Source: Mucilaginibacter pineti
GTDB lineage: Bacteria; Bacteroidota; Bacteroidia; Sphingobacteriales; Sphingobacteriaceae
Length of the DNA stretch: 64,000 nt
Direction of reading: 5' to 3'
Assembly: GCF_900101875.1 (NCBI RefSeq)
Contig: NZ_FNAI01000002.1
Coordinates: 1 to 64,000, forward strand
Shown here: piece after piece, positions 1 to 8,811 of the stretch
Numbering within the stretch: the first letter of the stretch is position 1
How the letters are laid out: the number at the start of each line of letters is the position of its first letter
Position numbers and translations under genes: made by a program
The notes under the pieces: model-generated
The model's input: only the letters and a program-made list of their open reading frames with translations
What the model was told of the DNA's origin: nothing
Databases searched by the model: none

Positions 1-87
1 ACAAATAGGTAACCCTTCCAGGGCACAGGTTGCAATTGTTTCAATTCTTCCCAACACTTGTGGGCTCCAGCCGAGTGACCACTATTA

Positions 88-131
88 GCAGGCCTATGGC
101 CTGCGAGTACTAACCGGCTCTGCTACCGGTT
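88..131. repeat. Pair of short perfect palindromes
   Basis: Two small hairpins lie side by side. One has 7-bp arms GCAGGCC/GGCCTGC at 88-94 and 98-104. The other has 6-bp arms AACCGG/CCGGTT at 112-117 and 126-131. They sit immediately before the first GACTCACCC-type element and may be part of a compound REP-like region. The first 90 bases of the window show no gene I can support. The minus strand there is open from about base 126 to the left edge but has no start codon. Confidence 0.5.
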
Positions 132-292
132 CGACTCACCCCGGCTACGCTTCGCTGGCCGACCCTCTCTCCGGCTTCGCCGCAAAGAGGGTGGAGAAGT
201 TTTCCTTTATTCAATAAATATCCACTAATCCATCCCCTCTTTCCGCCGTAGGCGAAGGGTGGTATAGCGCAGCGCCGACCGGGTTAGTAAAT
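132..292. repeat. GACTCACCC-type inverted-repeat element, copy A
   Basis: The left arm (132-193) reads CGACTCACCCCGGCTACGCT and continues through GACCCTCTCTCCGGC and AAGAGGGTG. The right arm (234-288) begins CCCCTCTTTCCGCCG and ends in GACCGGGTTAGT, which is an imperfect reverse complement of the left. An AT-rich loop separates them. A close copy lies at 2386-2557, so the GH2 gene is bracketed by the two copies. I saw no coding potential; it resembles a REP/BIME-type or miniature palindromic element. Confidence 0.75.
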
Positions 293-314
293 CGATTCAC
301 CATTCTTTAATAAA

Positions 315-347
315 TTGTTATAATCTACCATCAATTACCTATTTTCG
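315..347 (+). promoter_or_regulatory. Possible Bacteroidota-type promoter of the GH2 gene
   Basis: TATTTTCG at 340-347 resembles the Bacteroidota -7 element TAnnTTTG with one change, and TTG at 315-317 stands 22 bases upstream in the place of a -33 element. The start codon follows 34 bases later. The match is imperfect and was read by eye only. Confidence 0.3.
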
Positions 348-381
348 GCAATAATAACCCTGTCAATCACAACACCTTATT

Positions 382-2190
382 ATGAATCTTTACAAAAAAG
401 TTACACCTGTATTTTTCCTGTTTATTGCAAGCTGCTGCAGCCTGTTTGCCCAGGAGGCAAAGCTACCTACACAGTGGACAACCGCCGCTATGCAGGCCGC
501 CGTTCCCTTATCAGAATATCCGAGGCCGCAGTTACAGCGTAACGATTGGCTGTGCCTTAATGGTAAATGGGATTACCTGGGTGGCAAAACCGCCCCCGAT
601 GCTTTGAACCCTGAAAAGCAGGCATCATTTAGCGCTACGCCGGATAAAATACTGGTACCCTATTGCCCCGAATCTGTATTGTCTGGTGTGCAACGGAAAC
701 AAGAGATTAATATGTGGTACCGTCGTACTTTTGATGTGCCTGCAAAATGGCAAAACAAACAGGTAATTATTCATTTTGAAGCGGTGGATAACGACGCCAC
801 CATTTTTGTGAATGGCAAAAAAGCGGGTACGCACGCGGGCGGGTACGATTCTTTCAGCTTCAACATCACCCCATATCTGAAAAAAGGGACAAACACGCTT
901 GTTGTGGCCGCACAGGATTTAAACGATGGCAGAACACCGTCCGGTAAAAACGGACCGCGTGGCGATTATACTTTTTCATCCGGCATCTGGCAAACCGTTT
1001 GGCTGGAACCCGTGAACAAATCCTATATCACAAAAATATACATGACTCCAGAGTTGGATAAAAGCCGCTTAAAGCTGTTGGTTTATGCAGAAGGCGGAGG
1101 CAAGGTGTCGGCAGTCGCACTCAATAACGGAAAGGTAGTTTCAAAAGCCGATGGTTCTGACGAAACTTTTTATCTGCCGATAGCTAACCCCATTTTATGG
1201 TCGCCAGACTCACCTTTTTTATATGATTTGAAATTTACACTTTATAATGCAGATGGAAGCGAGGCCGATGAGGTTAAAAGCTATTTCGGGATGCGCGATA
1301 TTAAACTGGGCAAACTTGATGGCGTGGTGAGGCCGCTGATCAACGGTAAATTTGTTATGCAGCTTGGCCTGCTTGATCAAGGTTATTGGCCCGATGGCGT
1401 TTTAACCGCCCCAACAGAAGAGGCTCTGAAATTTGATATAGAGTTCACCAAAAAGGCAGGGTATAACCTCATTCGTAAGCATATGAAAACCGAGCCGAAC
1501 CGTTTTTACTATTGGGCCGATAAAATGGGGCTACTGGTTTGGCAGGACATGCCGGCCATCTGGTACCCCAACGAAGACACCATCAAAGTGAGGCCGGCCT
1601 ACCTGCGGCAAATGAGGGCCATAATTGACCAACATTACAATTCGCCATCTATAATTACATGGGTGCCTTTTAATGAAAATTGGGGTGCTTTTAAGGTGAA
1701 GGAAATCACCAGTTGGATTAAGAATTATGACCCATCGCGATTGGTGAATGGCAACTCGGGTTTCAACAATAATCCCGACTATCAGAAAGCTTACGGCGAC
1801 CCCGGCAATGGCGATTACGTAGATACGCATATTTACATAGGCCCCAATGGAGCTTCAGAGCCGGATGCCCATCGTGCGGCTTCTTTAGGAGAATTTGGCG
1901 GTGTTGGCCTGTTTGTACGTGGGCATATGTGGCCGGTAGAAAACAACGCATATGATTTGCAAGCAACCAAAAGCTCACTTACCGACCGTTATGTTCTATT
2001 GCTTGATCAGGTAGAGCAGCTCATGAAATACAAGGGCCTCAGCGTAGCCGTATATACCCAAACCACCGATGTAGAACACGAAGTGAACGGTGTGCTTACC
2101 TATGATCGTGCCGTTGAAAAAATGGAACTACAAAGGATAAAGGAGGTGAATGAGGCGGTGATTAAAGCAAGTTATAAGATGAATAAGTAA
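382..2190 (+). CDS. Secreted glycoside hydrolase family 2 protein (beta-glycosidase)
   Basis: This 602-residue protein begins with a signal peptide ending near CSLFAQ, so it should act in the periplasm or at the surface. Domain order fits GH2: a jelly-roll sugar-binding domain (about residues 40-210, with LNGKWDY and WYRRTFDVP), an Ig-like domain (about 215-305), and a TIM barrel (about 310-600, with [17 protein letters not shown]). FNENW carries the likely acid/base Glu432, and Glu504 in GEFGG is the candidate nucleophile. The length is closer to the short beta-galactosidase, beta-glucuronidase and beta-mannosidase types than to LacZ. The substrate cannot be told from sequence. It stands alone between two repeat elements and ends in a hairpin. 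Confidence 0.88.
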   Translation: MNLYKKVTPVFFLFIASCCSLFAQEAKLPTQWTTAAMQAAVPLSEYPRPQLQRNDWLCLNGKWDYLGGKTAPDALNPEKQASFSATPDKILVPYCPESVLSGVQRKQEINMWYRRTFDVPAKWQNKQVIIHFEAVDNDATIFVNGKKAGTHAGGYDSFSFNITPYLKKGTNTLVVAAQDLNDGRTPSGKNGPRGDYTFSSGIWQTVWLEPVNKSYITKIYMTPELDKSRLKLLVYAEGGGKVSAVALNNGKVVSKADGSDETFYLPIANPILWSPDSPFLYDLKFTLYNADGSEADEVKSYFGMRDIKLGKLDGVVRPLINGKFVMQLGLLDQGYWPDGVLTAPTEEALKFDIEFTKKAGYNLIRKHMKTEPNRFYYWADKMGLLVWQDMPAIWYPNEDTIKVRPAYLRQMRAIIDQHYNSPSIITWVPFNENWGAFKVKEITSWIKNYDPSRLVNGNSGFNNNPDYQKAYGDPGNGDYVDTHIYIGPNGASEPDAHRAASLGEFGGVGLFVRGHMWPVENNAYDLQATKSSLTDRYVLLLDQVEQLMKYKGLSVAVYTQTTDVEHEVNGVLTYDRAVEKMELQRIKEVNEAVIKASYKMNK

Positions 2191-2210
2191 GGGATTATCC
2201 ATTGTAATCT

Positions 2211-2255
2211 AAAGAATGTCATTGCTTCGTACCTCAGCAATGGCATTCTTTATTA
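2211..2255 (+). terminator. Hairpin terminator after the GH2 gene
   Basis: AAAGAATGTCATTGC at 2211-2225 pairs with GCAATGGCATTCTTT at 2237-2251, giving 15 bp with one G-U wobble and an 11-nt loop. It lies 20 bases after the stop codon. Only a short T run follows. Confidence 0.55.
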
Positions 2256-2306
2256 TGTCTTTGCCCACAATGTTTCGACAAGCTCAACATGACAGCCCCT
2301 CTTATA

Positions 2307-2339
2307 AGACTTACGAAGTTTTTAAAACTTCGTAAGTCT
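2307..2339. repeat. Perfect 16-bp palindrome
   Basis: The arms AGACTTACGAAGTTTT and AAAACTTCGTAAGTCT are separated by a single T. The hairpin is perfectly matched and lies in the 397-base gap between the GH2 and GH18 genes. It could end transcription from either side. Confidence 0.6.
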
Positions 2340-2385
2340 GGAATTCTAATAAATATAATGTAAAACAATCGGCTCTGCAAACGTT

Positions 2386-2557
2386 TCGACTCACCCCGGC
2401 TCCGTTTCGCTGGCCGACCCTCTCTCCGGCTTCGCCGCAAAGAGGGTGAGGAAGGTTTATTTTTGTTTTACTTTTAATAATCTCAAATTATGTAAACCCC
2501 TCTTTCCGCCGCAGGCGGAGAGAGGGTGGTCCAGCGAAGCGTCGACCGGGTGAGTCG
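2386..2557. repeat. GACTCACCC-type inverted-repeat element, copy B
   Basis: This is the second copy of the element at 132-292, with better preserved arms. The left arm is 2386-2449 and the right arm 2500-2557. The right arm ends GACCGGGTGAGTCG, the near reverse complement of the left end CGACTCACCCCGG. The loop is AT-rich. It lies 30 bases from the end of the GH18 gene, which reads toward it, so it may also serve as a terminator. Confidence 0.8.
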
Positions 2558-2587
2558 TAACCTTGGTTAGTTTACATCGATATTCCC

Positions 2588-3829
2588 CTAATTTATCTTC
2601 ACGGACGATACCACATCATTGGCATTTGGCGATAGCGTGGTAAAGTTTGAATTGCTTGATGTAAGCACCCATGAATTACCGGTAAAATTATCATCGCTGT
2701 ACATGGTTACCGTCCATCCGGCAGGTATTTTTACGGATGATGCCCAGTCGTTTATAAAACCATAGGCCTGCAATTGCGATAGCGTGTAGTTACCCTTTGG
2801 CAAAGTGCCATTGGCCGCGCCTAAATAATTTGCATCCTGAAAAAAATTAACCCCCGTTTGCGTGCCGGTAGCGTTAAAAACCGTAGCCTGGCTGTAAAGG
2901 TTGTTGGATACGCTGGTTAAGTACGTATGCGAATCGACATTGGGCAGGTTGTAATACAGGTAAATGCCATAATTGTTACTTACAGTTTGCGTAGCCAATG
3001 ACGCTGCGGTGCCCGAGCTGGTGCTTTGAATATCAATAGCGGCCGGCCCTAAATTAGCGGCGCTTAATCCCGGTACGCTTGGAACCGAGTAGGTGCCGTA
3101 AATGGCGTTCCAACTGTAATTAACCTTCGAGCCAACGGTAACGCCGTTAAAGCTCAGGCGAGATGCCGCCGGGCCATAAAAATAAAACGAGATGATCTTG
3201 TTGGGTAGGAGGGTACGCAAGGCTGTAACCAGGTACACAAATGAGCTGGAGTTTGGCTGCCCGGTTCCGTTGGTCCCGTAATCGGCGTATTCATCGTCAA
3301 AGTCGATACCGTCAAGTCCGTAGGTGTTAACCGCGTTTGCCAGCAGCTGGGCATAGTCGGCAGCTGCCTGCTGGGTAGGGAAATTGGTGATACCTGCGCC
3401 CTGGTGGTTTCCCAGTATCGAAAGTAAAACCTTGATACCCTTGGCCTGCAACGGACGGATATACGTAGTTTGATTGCTCAATACATTAGTTACCTGCGTA
3501 TTAAAAAAAAGCTCGGCCTTTTGGGTGGTGGTATTGTAGTTAATGTTGGCGGCAAATATAATGGCGATATCAAAAAGCTGCTGCCCGCTGGCCAGGGTGT
3601 AATTACCCACATTTCTAATGTCGTTATTGTTCACTTCTACATAACAAACGCCTTTGGGGCCGCTATGGCCAATAGCATTGGTTTGCAGTTTTGATTTTGC
3701 GGCGGCAGCATCCACGGCCGGATTTGGCAGAGGGGCTTCTGTTTTTTTACAGGCTGTTGTGTAAAGCATGGCCAGGCCAAACAAGGCTACCAGGTTTCTG
3801 GAAACCGTTACAGTTAGTTGTTTTCTCAT
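2588..3829 (-). CDS. EndoH-like GH18 endo-beta-N-acetylglucosaminidase, lipoprotein
   Basis: This 413-residue protein has an N-terminal lipobox (LYTTACKK), so it is probably a lipoprotein. The catalytic GH18 signature DGIDFDDEY is complete: Asp173, Asp176, Asp178 and the acid Glu180 fit DxxDxDxE. The residues around it match the EndoH/EndoF branch, which cuts between the two GlcNAc residues of N-glycans. After about residue 350 comes a roughly 50-residue module with DWASSVKIPAGWTVTMY and DDNFTG, resembling a beta/gamma-crystallin or I36-inhibitor repeat. Substrate specificity is inferred. It is transcribed alone, divergent from the S15-family hydrolase. Confidence 0.82.
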   Translation of the reverse strand: MRKQLTVTVSRNLVALFGLAMLYTTACKKTEAPLPNPAVDAAAAKSKLQTNAIGHSGPKGVCYVEVNNNDIRNVGNYTLASGQQLFDIAIIFAANINYNTTTQKAELFFNTQVTNVLSNQTTYIRPLQAKGIKVLLSILGNHQGAGITNFPTQQAAADYAQLLANAVNTYGLDGIDFDDEYADYGTNGTGQPNSSSFVYLVTALRTLLPNKIISFYFYGPAASRLSFNGVTVGSKVNYSWNAIYGTYSVPSVPGLSAANLGPAAIDIQSTSSGTAASLATQTVSNNYGIYLYYNLPNVDSHTYLTSVSNNLYSQATVFNATGTQTGVNFFQDANYLGAANGTLPKGNYTLSQLQAYGFINDWASSVKIPAGWTVTMYSDDNFTGNSWVLTSSNSNFTTLSPNANDVVSSVKIN

Positions 3830-4141
3830 AATTTGATTGGTTTTTTTGGTAAAAAAATATTAGATGTATTTAAGGTTTTGAAAATGGTTTATACACAGGT
3901 AAGCAGTTTATCTGGTTAATTGGTTTCGGTAAAATAGTGGCGTATACATTAGGGAGGGTATACGCAGGTATTGGTTTATATTGTATTGGTTAATAACAAT
4001 TAACTACTATAACGTTTTAGTTGGTATTAATGTTTCGCCATAATTAACAAAGTATAAGTGCTTTAGCGTGTTACAGTGCGCGGCAATTAAGTGGTTTGCC
4101 TTTTTTATTTTATTGCTTACTTTTAGGCATAAATAAGTTCA
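3830..4141. other. Divergent intergenic region, no gene seen
   Basis: This 312-base AT-rich gap separates two divergently transcribed genes and must hold both promoters. A TTG near 4095 followed 19 bases later by TACTTTTA could form a weak -33/-7 pair for the rightward gene. I found no hairpin, repeat or small gene in it. Confidence 0.5.
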
Positions 4142-6010
4142 ATGAAAAAAACGCTCGTTTTATCGCTCTGCTTTTTGCTGGCAGCTGTTTGTCTGTATGC
4201 TCAACCTCAAAATCCCGATGCCGATTATATAAAGGTCAACTACCAGAAATTTGAATACCAGATACCAATGAGGGACGGAAAAAAGCTGTTCACATCGGTA
4301 TATGTGCCAAAAGATAAAACCAAGAAATATCCTATCATGATGGATAGGACACCCTACAGCGTTGCGCCTTACGGTGTTGATCTGTACAAGGGGGGGCTGG
4401 GGCCATCGCCGTTATTTTTGCATGACGGTTTTATTTTTGTTTATCAGGATGTACGCGGCCGCTGGATGAGCGAAGGCATTTATGAAGAAATGACCCCCGA
4501 AAAGGAAGTACACAAAACTAAAAACGATGTAGATGAGGGTACCGATACCTATGATACTATTGACTGGCTGCTAAAGCATTTACCCAACAACAATGGTAAG
4601 GTGGGCGTGTGGGGTATTTCTTATCCCGGTTTTTATACTACTACGGCATTGCTTAGTCGTCACCCGGCCCTTGTTGCTGCATCGCCGCAGGCACCCATTG
4701 CAGATCTGTATCGCGATGATGCTTTTCATAACGGCGCTTTTATGCTGGTTGCCAACTTTGGTTTTTATCCAGGTTTCACTAATAGGCAGGATGATAAACC
4801 CACCCAGCGCCGTGCCACCGGTTTTGACGCTGGTACACCCGATGGATACGATTTTTTCATGAAGATGGGCTCGGTAAAAAACTCAAATGATAAGTATTAT
4901 AAAGATACCATCCGCCTATGGAACGAGATGCTGGATCATCCCAATTACGATCAGCATTGGAAAGACAGGAACGTGCTGTACCATCTGCATGATATCAAAA
5001 CCGCAGTATTGGTTACCGGGGGATGGTATGATGCCGAGGATTTGTACGGTGCTGTAAATACATATAAAACCCTGGTTAAGGAAAATCCTAAAACTCCGGT
5101 TTACTTTGCCATGGGCCCCTGGGTGCATGGCGGCTGGTCGCGCGGGGATGGCGACCATTTAGGCGATGTAGGTTTTGGCGGTCCAACCGGTCCGTTTTAC
5201 CGGGAAAAGATAGAATTTGCTTTCTTCAGTCATTACTTAAAAGGCACTAATTTAGATCTGGCGCCGGTATCAACCTTTGAAACCGGACTTAACAGTTGGA
5301 AAACCTATAACGTGTGGCCGCCAAAAGAGGCTGCCGAAAAAAGCCTGTACTTGCTGCCCGGCGGTAAGCTGTCTTTTGATGCCCCGGCTACAGGCGGCGA
5401 AAGCTTCGACGAATTTATATCAGACCCCAACAAGCCGGTGCCGTTCATTAACGGTATTGATGATGATATGAAGCGCGAGTACATGACCGGCGATCAGCGT
5501 TTTGCGGCTCAAAGGCCCGATGTGCTAACCTACACAACCGACGTATTGGATAAAGATGTTACCATTGCCGGTAATATATGGGCCAATCTAAAGGTATCAA
5601 CCACGGGTACCGATGCTGACTGGGTTGTTAAAGTAATTGACGTATATCCCGATTCTACAAAAAACGATAAATGGACGGGTAAGGACGCGCATCTTGGTGG
5701 TTACCAGCAAATGGTACGCAGCGAAGCCATGCGCGGCAAGTTTCGTAACAGTTTTGAAAAACCCGAGCCATTTGTGCCCGGCCAGGTTACGCCTGTTAAT
5801 TTCGAACTGCAGGATGTGCTGCATACCTTTAAAAAAGGTCACCGCATGATGGTGCAGGTACAAAGCACCTGGTTTCCGCTTATCGACAGGAATACCCAGC
5901 AGTTTCAGGATATTATGAAAGCTAAGGACACCGACTTTAAAAAGGCTACCCACAAGGTATATCATTCAAAAGATGAAGCCAGCTTTTTAAAGGTGCGGGT
6001 AATAGAATAA
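4142..6010 (+). CDS. CocE/NonD family hydrolase (peptidase S15-like)
   Basis: A signal peptide ends near VCLYAQ, so this 622-residue protein is exported. The alpha/beta-hydrolase core begins at about residue 35 with MRDGKKLFTSVYVPKDK. The nucleophile elbow is GISYPG with Ser160. Asp and His partners are plausible in GGWYDAEDLYG and in GPWVHGGW. The C-terminal third is the jelly-roll domain of the X-Pro dipeptidyl-peptidase and cocaine esterase family. Members hydrolyse acyl, ester or X-Pro bonds, including glutaryl-7-ACA acylases. The natural substrate is unknown. A small DUF2314-like gene follows after 6 bases and is probably co-transcribed. Confidence 0.85.
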   Translation: MKKTLVLSLCFLLAAVCLYAQPQNPDADYIKVNYQKFEYQIPMRDGKKLFTSVYVPKDKTKKYPIMMDRTPYSVAPYGVDLYKGGLGPSPLFLHDGFIFVYQDVRGRWMSEGIYEEMTPEKEVHKTKNDVDEGTDTYDTIDWLLKHLPNNNGKVGVWGISYPGFYTTTALLSRHPALVAASPQAPIADLYRDDAFHNGAFMLVANFGFYPGFTNRQDDKPTQRRATGFDAGTPDGYDFFMKMGSVKNSNDKYYKDTIRLWNEMLDHPNYDQHWKDRNVLYHLHDIKTAVLVTGGWYDAEDLYGAVNTYKTLVKENPKTPVYFAMGPWVHGGWSRGDGDHLGDVGFGGPTGPFYREKIEFAFFSHYLKGTNLDLAPVSTFETGLNSWKTYNVWPPKEAAEKSLYLLPGGKLSFDAPATGGESFDEFISDPNKPVPFINGIDDDMKREYMTGDQRFAAQRPDVLTYTTDVLDKDVTIAGNIWANLKVSTTGTDADWVVKVIDVYPDSTKNDKWTGKDAHLGGYQQMVRSEAMRGKFRNSFEKPEPFVPGQVTPVNFELQDVLHTFKKGHRMMVQVQSTWFPLIDRNTQQFQDIMKAKDTDFKKATHKVYHSKDEASFLKVRVIE

Positions 6011-6016
6011 AGGGTA

Positions 6017-6466
6017 ATGAAAAATTACCTTTTTATATTATTGATAGTTGCTGCTACAAATGGATTTTGCCAGGTTAAGGTGGAGAATAATGTACAGTAC
6101 AAAACGGTGAAGTTGAAAGCTGATGACGGTGTTTTTTTGTCTTTAAAAAGATTGGCACAAAAGCGTATGCCGGAGTTTGTGGACAGTTTAAAAAAGAATG
6201 GTGCCGATTATAAGAATTTTCGATTTATTGTAAAGTCTGATTTTGTTGAGCAGGGCAGCCATGAACATATGTGGTCGCGGGTATTTGTTTACAATAAAGA
6301 GGTGTTTAAGGCAATTTTTATCGATTCGCCATTTACAATTAAAAACATTAAGACTGGCGATAAAATCCTAATCAGAAAATCAGATATTGAAGATTGGGTC
6401 ATTTACAAAAATGAAGTTAAAGTTGCTGGTGACTTTTCTGAGAAGTATCTTAATAGTAAACAATAA
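6017..6466 (+). CDS. Small exported DUF2314-like protein
   Basis: This 149-residue protein has a short signal peptide (to about TNGFCQ). The body carries a KRMPEF helix, then HEHMWSRVFVYN and a C-terminal DIEDWVIY. These match the layout of DUF2314 proteins, in which an EHMW motif and an I.DW motif are conserved. The family has no assigned reaction. The 6-base spacing from the preceding hydrolase gene suggests one transcript, but a functional link is only inferred. Confidence 0.6.
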   Translation: MKNYLFILLIVAATNGFCQVKVENNVQYKTVKLKADDGVFLSLKRLAQKRMPEFVDSLKKNGADYKNFRFIVKSDFVEQGSHEHMWSRVFVYNKEVFKAIFIDSPFTIKNIKTGDKILIRKSDIEDWVIYKNEVKVAGDFSEKYLNSKQ

Positions 6467-6535
6467 CATCGCAATAAATTTTTAATGTAGCGTTCAACAT
6501 CTCTCTGTCGTAATATTATAAAACCTACAATTGTT

Positions 6536-6955
6536 ATGACCAAGAGAATTTTTTTCCTGCTGCTGATTGCGGCATTTAGTGCCTGCAACAAAAATAACCG
6601 TATAAAACCGGGTTGCTCTACCGGGATCTGCACCGATCTTTTTGCAACCATCAATATCCATTATGTAGATCATACCGGGGCCGGTATCGGCGTAAAGAAT
6701 TTCATCGTAAAAAACCTGCGTACAGGTTTGCCGGTAAAAGCCGGCGGTGGGTTTGACTACGGCGCATCATCGGGCATAAGGTCAGTAGCCGATGATGGTA
6801 ACCTGAACGAATTTTCTTTGGAAGGGGATGAAGTACAGGTATCGGCCACCGATTCCTTAACTAACCAAACAATAGTAAGCACCCTGAAAATTAGTGGCGG
6901 CTGCACCTGCCACATCGAAAAACTATCCGGCCCGGATACGGTGAAGTTTGATTAA
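6536..6955 (+). CDS. Hypothetical lipoprotein, 139 aa
   Basis: The N-terminus is a lipoprotein signal with the lipobox FSACNK at about residue 17. The mature part is about 120 residues, appears beta-rich and has several cysteines (CSTGICTDL, GGCTCH). I do not recognise the family. The pattern recalls small carboxypeptidase-regulatory or Ig-like surface proteins of Bacteroidota, but this is a guess. It stands 69 bases after the DUF2314-like gene and is followed by a 12-bp hairpin. Confidence 0.6.
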   Translation: MTKRIFFLLLIAAFSACNKNNRIKPGCSTGICTDLFATINIHYVDHTGAGIGVKNFIVKNLRTGLPVKAGGGFDYGASSGIRSVADDGNLNEFSLEGDEVQVSATDSLTNQTIVSTLKISGGCTCHIEKLSGPDTVKFD

Positions 6956-6993
6956 GACAGCCAATAAAATATAAACTTGTCATTTTTTTAATT

Positions 6994-7030
6994 AATTCCT
7001 TGCACCCGTTTTTAACGAGTGCAAGGAATT
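6994..7030. terminator. 12-bp perfect hairpin
   Basis: AATTCCTTGCAC (6994-7005) pairs exactly with GTGCAAGGAATT (7019-7030) across a 13-nt loop. It lies 39 bases after the lipoprotein gene. The T run precedes rather than follows the stem, so function as a + strand terminator is likely but unproven. Confidence 0.45.
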
Positions 7031-7181
7031 TCCCAACGTTTGCAACACTTCTTCGCGATACAGTCAACTCCCAATCCTGCCCCCATCAGCATAAATACCA
7101 AGTGGTACCAGGTGTATACCAATTATGTATTTTGTAAGTAATACATTAGTGGCATGTTTATGAAAAATAAACAAAACCATC

Positions 7182-8810
7182 ATGAAAAAGCTACTGATTA
7201 TTGCGCTGTTTTGCATTTACAGTATTAACTGCATAGCTCAAAAACGCCCTCCTGTGCTACCAGCCGTTGGGTATGGCGACAATTATATTTATTCCATATC
7301 GCCACCGGGTTCAAACATTGGTTTGGATATGACGATAGACAAATACACACAATGGGTACAATATAACAACAATGTAGCTAACCAACCTTTAACAAATTAT
7401 GTGCTTTTAGGAGGTGCGAAGAAGATAAAACTTTATATGGTTGCTCTAGTAAAGGATATGAATGATTACCGGTACAATATAATAGCCAATGACAGTACCT
7501 TACTTGTTACCAATGCCATCCCTAAACATGCCTTTCGTTACGTAGCGAATGGCAGATCGCAGATAGATCTGGGAGAATTTAACATTGATGACAAAAAACT
7601 CACCGTAGAAATTTATAAACTTAGCGAAAGGAGCAAGGTAAGTACCGTAACCATTTATAATAAGGAGATAAAGCCAGCCGAAATTATTCAGACCACACTA
7701 AAACGTTATTTTATTAAGAGTAGAGGAGAGGGTGTTGAAATGCAGGATTATAAAAATGACTTTAAGTTTCAGATCAACGACGGTAAGAATAATAATGTAA
7801 CCGGTGTTATTGTGGTAACCAAGCCAACCGACCTTACTTTTATATACCATGTTTATTTAAAAAACTTGGCCACAGGTAAAACTGTACACGTTTCAAACGA
7901 TTGGATCTATGGTTATTTTGTAGGAAGTGCCTATATAGATATAGATGCGTCTTACTTTAGTACCCCCGGCAAGTACCAGGTCATTATCATACCCGGTAAA
8001 TCTTCCGGCGATTGGGCCTTTTTAACCAAGTATTTTCCGGAGAAAACAAGGCGGATAAACTTTACGGTACTGGAATCGGGCAGGGTTTACCAGGAAAAAA
8101 TTGTGGTGAGAGCCGGAGTGTTAATTCTACTGGCTATTTTATTGATACCGGGCCTGCTGTTTTACTTCATCAAAAAACGGAATCGCCGTAAACTATTGGC
8201 CGCGCAGCAGCAAAAGGATATGGCGCAGGTGCAGTTAAGCGCGGTGCGGTCGCAATTGAATCCTCATTTTATGTTCAACGCGTTATCGGGCATTCAAAAT
8301 CTCATGAACAAGAACGAGGTTGACCAGGCCAATCGCTATCTGGCCAAATTTGCCCGCATCACCCGCAGCATATTAAATAATAAGGAGCTCACCAGTCTGG
8401 CCGATGAAAAAAACCTGCTTGATGATTACCTGCAGATGGAGCAGCTGCGCTTTGGCTTTTTGTATAAAATTGAGATAGACGAACACATCAGCCCCGAAAA
8501 CGTGGAGATCCCGGCAATGCTGCTGCAGCCCTTTGCCGAAAATGCTGTTAAACATGGCGTGGCAGATATGGGTAAAAACGGCTATATTTATATAAAGATG
8601 ATGGCTAATGGCAAGGATCTGATACTCACCATTACCGATAACGGCAAAGGTTTCGATCCCGCAAAGCAAAACGATGGCTTGGGCATAGCGCTTGTTAAAA
8701 AACGGGTGACCTTGCTCAATACGGTTTACCAGTCGTCGCCGGTTTGGCTGGATATTACATCGGCGCCATCAAACACAGTAATAACGTTTACCCTAACCCA
8801 ATGGCTGTAA
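7182..8810 (+). CDS. LytS-type sensor histidine kinase with exported N-terminal domain
   Basis: This 542-residue protein has a signal peptide, then about 280 extracytoplasmic residues of no family I recognise, then one membrane segment near 310-328 (VLILLAILLIPGLLFYF). The cytoplasmic part is the PF06580 kinase type: SQLNPHFMFNAL places the phosphorylated histidine at about 362. The ATPase domain follows, with LLQPFAENAVKHG (N box) and ITDNGKGFD (G box). The classical LytS family has several membrane helices and no long exported domain, so the ligand-sensing part is unusual. The stop codon is one base before the response-regulator gene, so the two are co-expressed. Confidence 0.9.
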   Translation: MKKLLIIALFCIYSINCIAQKRPPVLPAVGYGDNYIYSISPPGSNIGLDMTIDKYTQWVQYNNNVANQPLTNYVLLGGAKKIKLYMVALVKDMNDYRYNIIANDSTLLVTNAIPKHAFRYVANGRSQIDLGEFNIDDKKLTVEIYKLSERSKVSTVTIYNKEIKPAEIIQTTLKRYFIKSRGEGVEMQDYKNDFKFQINDGKNNNVTGVIVVTKPTDLTFIYHVYLKNLATGKTVHVSNDWIYGYFVGSAYIDIDASYFSTPGKYQVIIIPGKSSGDWAFLTKYFPEKTRRINFTVLESGRVYQEKIVVRAGVLILLAILLIPGLLFYFIKKRNRRKLLAAQQQKDMAQVQLSAVRSQLNPHFMFNALSGIQNLMNKNEVDQANRYLAKFARITRSILNNKELTSLADEKNLLDDYLQMEQLRFGFLYKIEIDEHISPENVEIPAMLLQPFAENAVKHGVADMGKNGYIYIKMMANGKDLILTITDNGKGFDPAKQNDGLGIALVKKRVTLLNTVYQSSPVWLDITSAPSNTVITFTLTQWL

Positions 8811-8811
8811 A

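Noticed and set aside
2234..2440. 68-codon minus-strand frame after the GH2 gene
   Set aside because: It is composed of the palindromic repeats and the terminator hairpin.
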